Shown one piece after another: positions 12,008 to 22,119 of a stretch of DNA of 64,000 bases. A program made the position numbers and the translations under genes. Numbering within the stretch: position 1 is the first letter of the stretch; each line of letters opens with the position of its first letter. The notes below the pieces were generated by a model, which saw only the letters and a program-made list of their open reading frames with translations, did no database searches and had not been told where the DNA came from. Location: NCBI GenBank assembly GCA_030512335.1, contig JAULSU010000001.1, positions 6,944,001 to 7,008,000 on the forward strand, given 5' to 3'. The DNA comes from Immersiella caudata (taxonomy: Eukaryota > Ascomycota > Sordariomycetes > Sordariales > Lasiosphaeriaceae).

Positions 12008-14152
12008 ATGGCCGTCGACCTGGAGAAGGATAGCGGAATCCCCGACCACATCATCCAACACCCCGCTCTCAGTCACAACGGGGGTACTGCGCAGCTTATT
12101 TCTCTTGCCGCGGAAAGCGCCGCGCCGCAGGTGGCCGAGAGCAGGTCGGAGAGGAGCGGCGACGACATGCCTCAGGTGGTTGATCCGGAGTCGGGAGCTC
12201 CTTCGGGCGCGGCGCCAGACGCGAAGATGGGCTGGAAGCGGGTGCTGGCCCTAACGGCACTGGCTTGCATGTGGACGAGTGCTCAAGCTCCGTTGTTCTT
12301 GTTTGGTATGACTCTCCCATGTATTTTCTTTTCTTTTTTATCTTTTTTTTTATCTTTTTTTTTTTCGTTTTTTTTTCGTTTTTTCTTTTTCGTTTTTTTG
12401 GATGTCGAGATGCTGACTGGTTGTCGCAGCTGGTGCGCCAGCATACATCTACAAGGATATCGGCGGCGTCGAGTACTGGGTTTGGTTCGTCGCGGCTCAT
12501 CTTCTTGCTACGGCCGCCATTTCTCCGTTCGTGGGCGCCATTTCGGATTTCATCGGCCGTCGATATGTTGCCCTCGCCGGAAGTCTTTGCATCATGGTCG
12601 GCCAGGTCATATGCGGTTTCGCTCATAACATGGATACCTTCATTGGTAAGGTGTCCCTTGCCAGGCAGATGAAGTTATATTATAGCTAACGAGAACTAGG
12701 TGGCATGGCCATGACTGGTATTGGCACTGGCGTCAACGAGCTTACCGTCATCGCCGGCACCTCAGAGCTGGTCCCTATTTCACAGAGAGGATACTACCTG
12801 GCTGCCGTCACATTGACCATCACCCCCTATATCCCCTCGGTCATGTACGCCCAGCTCATTGCCTCGAACTCTACATGGCGATTCATCGCTGTCCTAACAT
12901 CCGGGTCCGCCCTGATTGCGTTCGCCATGACTTTCATGTTCTATTCGCCTCCCTTGCCGCCGGTTGCGAGCCACCACAGCACCATGTCTGAGAAAATGGC
13001 CCTCGTTAAGAGGATGGATCTCTTTGGAGGGTTTCTGTCTATTTCTGGCTTGGCCTTGCTGGAGATTGGCATTCTCGGCGGCGGCTACAGAGTGGGTAGC
13101 CATGCCGCCATCTTGAAGACTGAAGGCTAACCTGGCTATAGCATCCCTGGACGGACGGCATCGTACTGGCGCCTCTAGTGATTGGCATCGTTCTCATTAT
13201 CATCTTCCTGGTCTGGGAGCTTCGATTTGCTGCCAACCCTATGATCCCTAAGCGATTCGGCAAGAAACCTCGCACCCTTCTCCTAACCATGGTAATTACA
13301 TTCATATCTGGCGCCAATTTCTTTTCGGTCTTGATGATTTGGCCGAGTGAGGCCTACAATGTCTACGGACATGAGTAAGTGCCCTTTCGAGCACGTTTTC
13401 TTCTTCTTCTTCTACTTCTTCTTCTTCTTCTGAGACGGTCTTTGCGTCTGAAGCCTCTCCTCTGACATTCAGTTAGTCCTATCGGCGTTGGTATTCGTGG
13501 TCTTCCCTTCGCTTTCGGTACGCTAGCCGGATGCCTCATCTCCCTCGTTCTCCTCTCGGTCCTTCGTGGCAACATCAGATGGATCTTGCTCGGATCTTCG
13601 GTCGTAATGACGGCCGGTTGCGGTGGTCTCGCGGCGGCTCGGGTCGACAATATCCACACAGTGTACGGCATCCTCTTCGTGGCCGGCTTGGGAGTGGGGG
13701 GCATTGTGGTTCCCGCGTCAACCGTTACGACATACATATGCCCGAGTGATCTTCTCGCAACCATCACGTCTTTGACCATCGCCATCCGAATTGTGGGCGG
13801 AGCAGTTGGGTACGCCGTTTACTTCAACCTCTTTGTGAACCAACTCAAGGATGACCTCCCGCGTTTTCTGGCTCCGGCGTGCATGAGGATTGGAATCACA
13901 AACCCAGAAGAGATTGGGCAAATCATCGGAATGACGGCGGAATCCCTCATCGACGAGATCAGGTCCCTGCGTGGCATGGAGGACGAGGCAGCATACCAGT
14001 CAATCGTTGAAGCGGGGCAGCTCGCCTATACCAACGCATACCCGTTGGTGTTCTATGCCAGTATTGGGTTTGGAGCAGTCTCGATTTTGGCTAGCTTGTT
14101 TCTAGAGGACGTCTCGGAATTTGTGAGCGACCAGGTGGTAGCGGACATCTAA
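12008..14152 (+). CDS. MFS transporter, TRI12/siderophore-type efflux pump
   Basis: Plasma-membrane major facilitator, predicted 604 aa with 12-14 membrane segments after a hydrophilic N-terminus of about 75 residues. Exons: 12008-12305, 12430-12645, 12700-13091, 13142-13374 and 13477-14152. The loop between TM2 and TM3 has the MFS motif A remnant GAISDFIGRRYVALAG. Further on are GTGVNELTVIAGTSELVP and GHDPIGVGIRGLPF, typical of the fungal trichothecene-efflux (TRI12) family in my memory. The last intron ends at TTAG because the nearer CAG would put a TAG stop in frame. Intron 1 (124 nt) is almost entirely T-rich. The natural substrate is unknown; a toxin, siderophore or drug export role is inference from family. 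No biosynthetic cluster is evident beside it. Confidence 0.88.
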
Positions 14153-14609
14153 GCATAGGTATTCATGAGGCAGAGGCCAGATCATACACAGGTGAGATCG
14201 ACGAGGATGATTACGACCAAAAATAGGCGGGGGAAAAAGAAGAGGATATAGGGTCAAGAGCCAACAGACTGGGGCACATAACTTATTGCAGCTGTATTTT
14301 GCTACCAAGAGGCAGGAGGCGTGTTGTGGATATCTGTGATGTACCTGGGTGGGCAGAAGGCTATGTCATTGTTATGAGCAGAGGATGAGCCGGAAAATGG
14401 GAATACCTTGTGCAGAACCAAATAACCAGAGTGATACATACGCCTTCGCATGATTGCAGCTAATTTTGCATGTTGACTAGGTAGGTAGGTAGGTAGGTAG
14501 GTAGGTAGGGAGGTAGGTAGGTAGGGAGGTAGGTAGGTAGGTACGCGTGTTTGATACAGAGACCCTCTATACAACTGGTTTCTCCCTCAACTACGGTTTC
14601 ACTTCCCAT
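14153..14609. other. Short convergent intergenic region
   Basis: About 460 bp between the 3' ends of the MFS transporter and the minus-strand dioxygenase. It holds the GGTA microsatellite at 14478-14543 and no gene. Confidence 0.6.
14478..14543. repeat. (GGTA)n tetranucleotide microsatellite
   Basis: About 16 tandem GGTA units with two GGGA variants, between the 3' ends of the MFS transporter and the LigB dioxygenase. Confidence 0.93.
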
Positions 14610-15901
14610 CTATTCGAGCACATCCCCAAACCTATACTGAGCCCAAGCAAAACTGCCCTCCTGCATCGTCCAAGTCTGCTTCCCAACATCATCACCCGCC
14701 GCCCCCGCAGCAATGTACAATGGCATCAAATGATCCATCCACGGGTGGGCCTCCCTCGCATCAGGCCTCTGGCAAACTCGCTTCATTTTCTCCTCTCTCT
14801 CTTTCGCATCCGCCTCAACAGCTTCCTTGAGCGCATTGTCAAAAGACACAGCGTACGGCAAGGGCTTGGGACTCCCGAATGAGCGCCGCAGATCTCGGAG
14901 GTTGTGCACGGTCATGCCGGTGCAGATAATGACGATGTTTTGATCCCGGAGAGAGGACACTGCGCGGCCTAGGGCGTCTGGTGGTCGATGTCAGCTAGGT
15001 GCTAACTTCCATTTTTGGGATAATGTTTGCATGTCTCAGGAGGTACTCCTCCTCTTCCTCCTGAGACATTTAGGGCAAAAAGACTGGAAAGGGGCAAAAA
15101 AAAACCAAAAAAAAACCCCCATCAGGAATCGCACATACAATGGGCTGTAGGGTTCTCGTTGTCAAAGAGGGAAACTTGGACTAGGGGGACGGTGAGGGGG
15201 TTGTTTTTTTGGTGGAAGGCTACGTTGAAGCCAGAGAATACACCGTGGTCGAGACCGCGAGCGACACCCTTGGCAGGGATGCCAGCTTTAGTTAGGAGGT
15301 CGATGATTTGAGAGGCTATTTCGGGAGAGCCGGTGGAGGGGAACTGGGAGGCGTTCAGTGAACTGGGAGGTTTAGAAGGGGAGGGGTTTGGTTACGGTGG
15401 CTTTGTAGAACTCAGGGGGAAAGCCGTAGAAGTCGTAGATTAGGGGGTTGGTTACAGCGTTGTTGAGGTGGATTTCTTTGGGTGTGGATTGCCAGTGGGC
15501 GGAGAAAACCACGACGGCTTTTGGCCGAACTTTTTGGGTGATTTCGCGGCCGATGGATTGGAGAATAGGGTAGACGCTGAGATGAATGTTAGGGTGCAGA
15601 GTGTGAGTTGGAATGGGTGAGGTGTCCATACGGGTGCTCAGTGCGGTATTGCACGTCTGGCTTGGGGGTTGTTAGTGAGACTGTGAGAGAGCAAAGTGAG
15701 AGAGGAACATACCCCGCCATGGCTGAAGAAATATACTGGTGTTTTGGTCATGGTGGCTGATGGATTTGTTGGAGCGGCGGTAGTAAAGTGTTTCTTCACG
15801 AATAGGGGGAGCGAGTCCCGGAGGCTGCGCAATGCTGACGTCTGGAGGAAAGCCACAATGAGAACTGCAATAGGCAGAGTGAGAAAAAAGTGCCTCCACA
15901 T
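14610..15901 (-). CDS. LigB-family extradiol ring-cleavage dioxygenase (DODA type)
   Basis: Class III extradiol dioxygenase related to 4,5-DOPA dioxygenase. Exons on the minus strand, short start: 15751-15713, 15660-15632, 15576-15396, 15343-15139 and 14977-14610 (273 aa). The short start gives MTKTPVYFFSHGG. An in-frame upstream ATG at 15901 adds 50 residues with a hydrophobic stretch (FFLTLPIAVLIVAFLQ) that could be a signal anchor, giving 323 aa. Likely metal and catalytic histidines are in FFSHGG, FSAHWQ and GLDHGVF. Splicing restores the family segments PDVQYRTEHPVYP and FPSTGSPEIASQI. Intron 4 (161 nt) carries a perfect 13-bp inverted repeat. Substrate is unknown; annotating it as DOPA-specific would go beyond the sequence. 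Confidence 0.88.
15031..15069. repeat. Intronic hairpin: perfect 13-bp inverted repeat, 13-nt loop
   Basis: The arms at 15031-15043 (ATGTCTCAGGAGG) and 15057-15069 are exact reverse complements with a 13-nt loop. The element lies in the last intron of the LigB dioxygenase gene. Its core, TGTCTCAGGAG, its loop length and its flanks resemble the intronic hairpin at 26895-26948. Confidence 0.9.
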
Positions 15902-16779
15902 CAGCTTGAACGAAAGATGAGTATGCAGCGATACGTTCGTTATATATGATATCTGAAATGGTGATGTAAGTCTACAAGTTCTACTTATGTCTGCGATATT
16001 CGTCCGTTGTTCGTCCGTCCTGGGGCCGAGCGGCGACGTCTCCGCTGATGAGGGGTTTGGTCAGGTCTGAATAATAGAGACAGAGCCCCCTGACAGCGGG
16101 ATAGGGGCTGTTGGCCAATCAACAAGCCTCCCGATGGTGGCATTTGCGCTGCTGGGCCAGCAGCCTTTGCAGACCGGCAGCGGTAGTGGGATGAATTATG
16201 TGTGGGAAAGGTGACTGTTACGAGCATTTTTAAATGGGAAGATATTTTGGTTAAATTTTGGTTACGCAAGATGTGGTTTGGATAGGCAGGTAGGTATTGC
16301 ACCTGCGTGCCGATTGCGCTGCCGTGACCGTCCCGGCTGGTGGGGTGAACTTGCAACGGGCTACAAGTCACGTCAAGCACCTTGATACATCAGCTGAGAA
16401 CAACGCTCGTAGATGGATCAAATACTTAGGTGTGTCCAAGCAGGATTGTGACAGTAGCATTTCGGCATCTATGTGAAGAGGATGAGGTCCAGGGAAATCA
16501 TTGACACCATTTTTCAGTTCGGTCGCGATGCGGGGCACCTCGGCAATAGCACAGCGATCCGCCGAAAGCGTGCAGGTCATTCATGCACCTCAGCCATCTC
16601 ACTTCACCAACGACATCAAAGGGGACGAAAATAGCACGACGCGCCCGACGTCTTCTGAGCTCGGGACCCTTTAAAGGCGATCGATATTTGCCACCTTACA
16701 CATTGACAGCTCCCATTCGGCTCAAGAGCGGCGCTTTTGCGACATTCGAAAAACTCAACACTCTCACTCACCCTCTACA
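15902..16779. other. Divergent promoter region, dioxygenase and thioesterase
   Basis: About 880 bp between a minus-strand and a plus-strand start codon. A TTGGCCAATCAA stretch near 16110 contains a CCAAT-box core on the minus and plus strands. No gene seen. Confidence 0.5.
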
Positions 16780-17565
16780 ATGTCTATCGTCTACAGAGCA
16801 CCGTTGGTCTTCCCAGCGAGGGCCACTCATACGGCAACTGTCATCTTTCTACACGGCCTGGGAGACACTGGCAATGGCTGGGAGTTTGCCGTTGAGAACT
16901 GGAGGCGTCGCCAACGCTTGGATGAGGTCAAATTCATCTTGCCGCACGCGCCAAGGATTCCCATCACTGTGAATCGCGGGATGAGGATGCCGGGATGGTA
17001 TGATATCGTAAGTTCCCAATCCCCCTCAACGCAAAAGTTGCGACTGACACCACTCGAGGTCGAGATGGGCGGAGACCCGGACTCCCTGCGCAAGCACGAG
17101 GATCAGGAGGGTATCCTGCGCACCCAGAAGCACGTCCACGAGCTCATCCAGCAAGAAATCGACTCCGGCATCCCGGCTGATCGCATTGTCCTCGGTGGCT
17201 TTTCCCAGGGTGGTGCCGTGGGTATCTTCGCTGGTCTGACTGCGAAGGTGAGGTTGGCGGGTATCGTGGCGCTCTCAGCCTACCTGCTCCTGAGCCAACA
17301 GTTTGCTTCCCTCGTCCCTCAGCCCGAGTTCAACAAGGACACGCCGATCTTCATGGGACACGGCGACTCAGACCAGGTCGTGCACGCTCAGCTTGGTCAG
17401 TTGTCGAAAAGCCTGCTCCACGTACAGGGCTACAATGTCACGTTCAAGGTCTACCAGGATCTGGAACATTCGGCCACCCCCGAGGAACTTGATGATGTTG
17501 AAACATTCTTGAACAAGGTGCTGCCACCCAAGGGGGGCAAATCAGAAGGGAAGCCGGAGCTATGA
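16780..17565 (+). CDS. Acyl-protein thioesterase 1 (serine hydrolase)
   Basis: Cytosolic alpha/beta hydrolase that removes palmitate from S-acylated proteins. The oxyanion region is FLHGLGDTGNGW, the nucleophile elbow GGFSQGG, the acid Asp is in GHGDSDQVV and the catalytic His in LEHSATPEE. I remove an in-frame 51-nt intron (17008-17058: GTAAGT donor, CTGAC branch, GAG acceptor) that would otherwise insert 17 residues, VSSQSPSTQKL and following, after MRMPGWYDI. Yeast and Neurospora homologues as I recall them run straight on there. Spliced length is 244 aa, normal for the family; unspliced it is 261 aa. The intron acceptor is CGAG rather than YAG, so retention is possible. Confidence 0.93.
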   Translation: MSIVYRAPLVFPARATHTATVIFLHGLGDTGNGWEFAVENWRRRQRLDEVKFILPHAPRIPITVNRGMRMPGWYDIVSSQSPSTQKLRLTPLEVEMGGDPDSLRKHEDQEGILRTQKHVHELIQQEIDSGIPADRIVLGGFSQGGAVGIFAGLTAKVRLAGIVALSAYLLLSQQFASLVPQPEFNKDTPIFMGHGDSDQVVHAQLGQLSKSLLHVQGYNVTFKVYQDLEHSATPEELDDVETFLNKVLPPKGGKSEGKPEL

Positions 17566-18222
17566 TCGAGTTTGAGCAGATGTTTGTGGGATAGATGTTG
17601 GGGGTTATGAAAGCGCACCCTTTTGATATCCCTTAGCCTTGGGATCAGGGGGGTTTGTGAAGGCTGACAGGGTTGCCGAGGCCGGGACGACAACATCTTG
17701 GATCGATGTGGCAACTCAACTGCGGGAAACTACATTGTTGATCTCAACACAACGCAGAATCGGCAGCTAGAACGTTTATTGTTCCATACTTGCAACGTTG
17801 TATGGATTGCTTTGGCTTATCTACCTGCTGGCCATGCAGTTATTCAGGTGGGTGCGCACGGACCATAATACCCATGTCCCACCTAAATCTGGACCCCTAG
17901 CTTGTGACCCTGGTCGCGTCACAAGCCGCTTCAAACGAGCCTACTCTGAATGCCAAGCCACAATCAATCTCAAAGGCGGGCCTCCTGTTGCCTTGCACCA
18001 TCGCCCTCTGCAAGCCGATCTTGCGGGCAGGCAACACGTCGGCCTTTTCCATGTCTAACGGCAGAGCGATACCATCTTCGAGTACGCATCCCCTCAGCCC
18101 GAATACCCTTTGAAGGGACCTCATATTTTCCCTCGAAATTTTATCAGCAAACCGACGTCACTGGTTTCCGCCTAACTCGGCGCAGAGTAAACAAACCCAC
18201 ACTCGCAACACACTCGCCCACC
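17566..18222. other. Intergenic region before the Ivy1-like gene
   Basis: About 650 bp. The downstream reading frame stays open back to 17950, but that extension is compositionally unlike the protein and is probably 5' leader. No separate gene seen. Confidence 0.5.
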
Positions 18223-19782
18223 ATGGCGCCCAACAACCCCTCCCCGCCGCCATCACCAACCCTCTCCCAACTCCCTCCCGTCCCAGGAAGCCCAACCTAT
18301 TCGTACGCCTCAACCGCCGCAAACCCGCTCTCCCAGTATAACCTCCCCCTCCCCCCTCCCCCGCAACCGGCCCACGCCGTCCTCACCAAAGCCGACCTCG
18401 AACACTCCCAAACCGCCTACGCCGACCTCCTCACCTCCGCCAAATCCTACCGCCTCGCCCTCGCCGCTCTCTCCACCGCTGCCTCCGCCTTCGGCTCCGC
18501 CCTCGAAGCTTGCGCCCGCCTCAAAGAAGCCCGCGCCGACGCCCTACAGCCTCAAAACCCCACACACCCTCCCGGCGCAGGCGGCGGCGGAATGCCCTTC
18601 TCCCTCAGCAGCAGCTTCCACGCCAACGTCAAAGCGAGCACTTGCACCGCCGACGCGCTGCTCACCGTAGCGGGGCTGCATCACCTCGTCGCGAATCACC
18701 AGCATATCCTTTCCGAGACGGTATATCGCAGCTTTGAGGTACCGCTCTTACATGAGTTGGATAAATGGCGCGGGGCGGTGGACGATGAGGAGGAAGGGTA
18801 TGCGCGCGACGTGGCGGCTCAGAGCAAGGAGATAAGGAGGTTGGAAAAGGAGGGGTTGAAGTTGCATCGGCAGAGGAGGAGGGACGTGGCGAAGTTTCGG
18901 AGCCATTTGGTGGAGTTGACGACGAAGTTGGATGGGTTGACGGCGTTGCATGGGGAGCATGCGCGGACGCTGTTGAGGGAGAGTCAGGAGACGAGTGTGA
19001 GGATCGTGGAGGCTAGTTGTAGTCTCGTGAGGGCCGAGGTGGATATCTTTGAGAGCTTGGCAAGGAAAGGGTGGACGGGGGGAGGACTGGAGGATGTGTT
19101 GGAGAAGGGGGTGGATCTGTTTGCGAGCGAGGAGCCAGTCAGTGTTGGGGGAAGGGGGGTGACGAGCGCGGATGGAACTGGGCAGGTGGTGAGCGGTGTG
19201 GGCGGAGGTGAGGGGAGTAAGTTGTTCAGCATCTTACCGCCAAAAAGCATCCTGGCCGATTCGGCGTCGGATGGGTCGCATAACCGCGCGGATAGCTTGC
19301 TGGTTGATACGGAGCGGTATCAGAGCCTGGCAGGGGCGGTTTCTGAGCCAGCGTCGCTTGTCGCGCGGGAGAGAGAAAGGACGGAACGGGATCGCGATGC
19401 GGACAGCGTATTCTCCGAGTTCAACCGTCCCAGGGGTGTGAGACCATTTTCGCCGCAACCACAACCCCTTCGGCTCAACCCAGAAGCGCTCCTGGGCGGT
19501 GTGGAAAGCGACGACACAGCACAAAACAGTGCGGCCAACACCCCACCTGAAGAGCAGAAGACCATCCCGCAACAACCGAGAATGTCCCAACAAGACGAAG
19601 AAGAGATGGAAAGGTGTCGCATCGAAGAAGAGAGCGATGACGATGCACACCCCTGGCGAAACGAAGGCCTGAAGAAAGACGAAGAGGAAGATCAAGACAA
19701 CAGACTGGGCGCGAGCCTCAACGACCTAGAAGACGCAAGACAGAGGGACGACGGGAGCTGGAGCCTGGCAGAGAGGCCATGA
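18223..19782 (+). CDS. Ivy1-like BAR-domain protein (vacuolar Ypt7/Vps33 interactor)
   Basis: Single-exon gene, 519 aa. Start ATG at 18223 (context CACCATGG) is chosen over the in-frame 17950. A Pro/Ser-rich N-terminus of about 55 residues precedes a long helical region: LTKADLEHSQTAYADLLTSA, AFGSALEACARLKEARA, ETVYRSFEVPLLHELDKW, EIRRLEKEGLKLHRQRRRDV and ESQETSVRIVEASCSLVRAE. This matches my memory of filamentous fungal homologues of yeast Ivy1, an inverse-BAR phospholipid-binding protein on the vacuole that contacts Ypt7 and Vps33. The C-terminal 200 residues are acidic, Ser/Pro-rich and probably disordered. Codon composition shifts from C-rich at the 5' end to G-rich downstream, with no break in frame. 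Confidence 0.75.
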   Translation: MAPNNPSPPPSPTLSQLPPVPGSPTYSYASTAANPLSQYNLPLPPPPQPAHAVLTKADLEHSQTAYADLLTSAKSYRLALAALSTAASAFGSALEACARLKEARADALQPQNPTHPPGAGGGGMPFSLSSSFHANVKASTCTADALLTVAGLHHLVANHQHILSETVYRSFEVPLLHELDKWRGAVDDEEEGYARDVAAQSKEIRRLEKEGLKLHRQRRRDVAKFRSHLVELTTKLDGLTALHGEHARTLLRESQETSVRIVEASCSLVRAEVDIFESLARKGWTGGGLEDVLEKGVDLFASEEPVSVGGRGVTSADGTGQVVSGVGGGEGSKLFSILPPKSILADSASDGSHNRADSLLVDTERYQSLAGAVSEPASLVARERERTERDRDADSVFSEFNRPRGVRPFSPQPQPLRLNPEALLGGVESDDTAQNSAANTPPEEQKTIPQQPRMSQQDEEEMERCRIEEESDDDAHPWRNEGLKKDEEEDQDNRLGASLNDLEDARQRDDGSWSLAERP

Positions 19783-20258
19783 TGAGATTGTGTCTGTTTA
19801 CTGATTCCCACGGCATGTTTTGACCAGTATTGTAGGACCGAAGAGTGTAGCTTGTTATCAGTTTGGGGCTGTTTGGCTACTGTTGCATGGAATGGCTGCA
19901 TCAACTGCTCTTCTTCCTTTGGGAGGCTGGCCTGGGTAGATTCGAGGCCTGTTCTGTTTCTTGTGGATATTTCCTGTACAGATTTTTTTTGGTTCTTGCC
20001 CCGCGGGGAAGAGGCAGACAGCAGTGTTAGATCCATCCCTTAATAATATAATGTATCATGTTCAATCTTCACACCAAAGTGAGAAGTGTCTTTATGAAAG
20101 GCAAGATGCCCGGATAATATTTCGCCCCATGCCGACACAAACGCCTGACCATGCGCTGACCTATTAACATTCATATGTATAGCTACAGTTTGTTTTCTGG
20201 CATCCTGGGATACCACATTCGTCTTCACGCACTCTTGCATGCCAGTCATGATGAGCGC
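19783..20258. other. Convergent intergenic region
   Basis: About 480 bp between the stop codons of the Ivy1-like gene and NUP53. Only 3' UTR sequence is expected; no gene seen. Confidence 0.6.
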
Positions 20259-21646
20259 TCAGTCGTCCTTATCGGCCGAGACGATCTCCTTTCCGAATAG
20301 CCCAAAGACGTGATCCAACCACCAGATAATCTTCCAATAAAGGCTTGCGCGATCCCAGTCAAACTCGCCCATGTCGGTTCGTGGCACCTCGTTTCCTATC
20401 ATAGAGCCACTGAACCACTTGAGCATAGGGACGTTGTTCATAATGCGTTGCGTCACAGACGGTGCAGGGAGCAGAGCCTGCTCGGCAGGAAGGAGCTTAG
20501 CCTTCCTTGCCGTGGGGATGCGCTGGCAGAAGAGGTCCTCTTCGGCCTGTTTCTGCTTGTTGCGAATTTGCAAAGGGATCCCACCGTCGACGCCGGTGGA
20601 GTTTGCGTTCCCGGTGACCGTCCCTGAGGAGATGGTGCTCGTGTCTCGCGTCGACGCGACAGTGGTGCTATCAGCTGTCCGGGAGGAGAGCTGCGAGCGT
20701 GGTGGGGAGAAGTCGAAGCTGTCGGGGTTCATCATAGCTTTAGTGAAGCCGAGACCGTCGACGCCGCGGCGAGGGGCGCGGGCCTCCTCGTCGTTTATGA
20801 GTGAGGAGGTATCGATGATCGCCTCATCGCGAGGTGGGGGGATGCCATGGTATGGCTCTGCGTACACAAGGTGGCCGAGGATTTGCTGTGGTGATGCATA
20901 GATGGCGGCGTCGGCTGCTTCTGAGGACTCGAAGGTTACTTTAACCCAGTGCTCTCCGCTATCCGAGCGGTTGACCTTTGTGCGCTCCTCGGTGGTGAGG
21001 GCGCGCCGTTTCGTGAATGCAGGGTCTCGCAGCTCCGACTTGTACCGGCGAAGCTCGGCTGGTGGCTCTCGGGGGTAGTCTTCGCATATCCTGCCTGCGA
21101 GCTGTTCGTAGTGGTTGATGGCGGCGTACTGCTGTTGTTGAGAGCGGTAGCCTCGCAGTATGACCTCGGTGGGCTCCTGCGGTGCGACGAAGCGGGTTTG
21201 CGCGGCGGCCGGAGCAGCTCCGTCGTCTAACCCTTGACCGAGGGATGGCGCTGACGCTGAGGAGATGAGGCCGGAGTTGCGCTTCGATGCGCCCCCAGAG
21301 CTCGAAGGAGCGGCATTCTGAGTCTGCTGCGCTGCCCAGCTTGAGAAGACCTTGTCTGCTGCTGCTATTGTGGGATCCTCTCGCCTTGCTGGCGTACCGG
21401 TTTTTGATCTTGATCGCCGTGTTGACTTGCCAAACGAGCCCGACTCGTGTGCAGCCCTTCTTGACCTGCCCGAACCGGCACCATCTTGCCTGAGGTTCAA
21501 TATGTCAGCGGGCGCGTATAGGATATGAGAGCCTGGTGTAGAGGGTGGACGTACTGTGGGAACATGACTGCGTAGGGCCTCCGAATGCCGTCGTCGCCAA
21601 CGTACAGTTCGTCGTCGGGGACGTTGTGTAGTATTAAAGGTGCCAT
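20259..21646 (-). CDS. NUP53: Nucleoporin NUP53/NUP35 (MPPN domain)
   Basis: Inner-ring nuclear pore component, 440 aa, minus strand. Exon 1 is 21646-21555 (MAPLILHNVPDDELYVGDDG) and exon 2 is 21489-20259, joined in phase through a GTACGT donor and TTGAACCTCAG acceptor. The middle holds the RRM-like NUP53 fold: TEVILRGYRSQQQQYAAINHYE, ALTTEERTKVN, WVKVTFESSEAADAAIYASP and YAEPYHGIPPP. The C-terminus has an aromatic amphipathic helix (YWKIIWWLDHVFGLFG), the family's nuclear-membrane binding element. The N-terminal region is Ser/Ala-rich with few FG repeats. Its start faces ATG29 across a promoter of about 470 bp. Confidence 0.92.
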
Positions 21647-22119
21647 TATTCGAGCCTTTCTTTGTCACTGCAGGTAATTTTGCAGATGGCCAATGGCAGG
21701 GATGGGTTGGAATGCGCCAGGCAAGAGTGAGAGAATCCGCTCGAAACAGCAGGGTGAACGCCTGCGTGGATCGCAAAAGTGTGACGCGAATTTTGGAGAA
21801 GTCCCCAGGCGCGGCTCCAGCAAATCGCCTGCCACGGCAACACGCACTGGCCAGGGTCGTTTGGTGGATCTTAGGCCTGGTCTAACCCAATTTGGGTACA
21901 CTCGCGTTGGTGCATAAGACTCCCAAGCCGACCGCCGCTAATCCTAATATGCATTAGCGCCTCGACAAAACGATACTGCTCACGCAACAGCGTTATCCCA
22001 CCCTTGCTGTCACCGATAACATGGGGCCGCCCAAGCCTCAAGCACCAAAGGAAGCACCTCTTCCAGCAACACCGCATCAGTTCCTTCACGAGGTCCAGCG
22101 CCTTCAGAGGCGCTCCAAC
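21647..22119. promoter_or_regulatory. Divergent NUP53/ATG29 promoter
   Basis: About 470 bp between the two start codons, shared by both genes by position. An alternative in-frame ATG29 start at 22021 lies within it. I see no motif I would name. Confidence 0.4.

Noticed and set aside
17008..17058. 51-nt in-frame stretch of the thioesterase as coding
   Set aside because: It has donor and branch sequences and interrupts a segment conserved in the family, so an intron is preferred, although its acceptor is weak.
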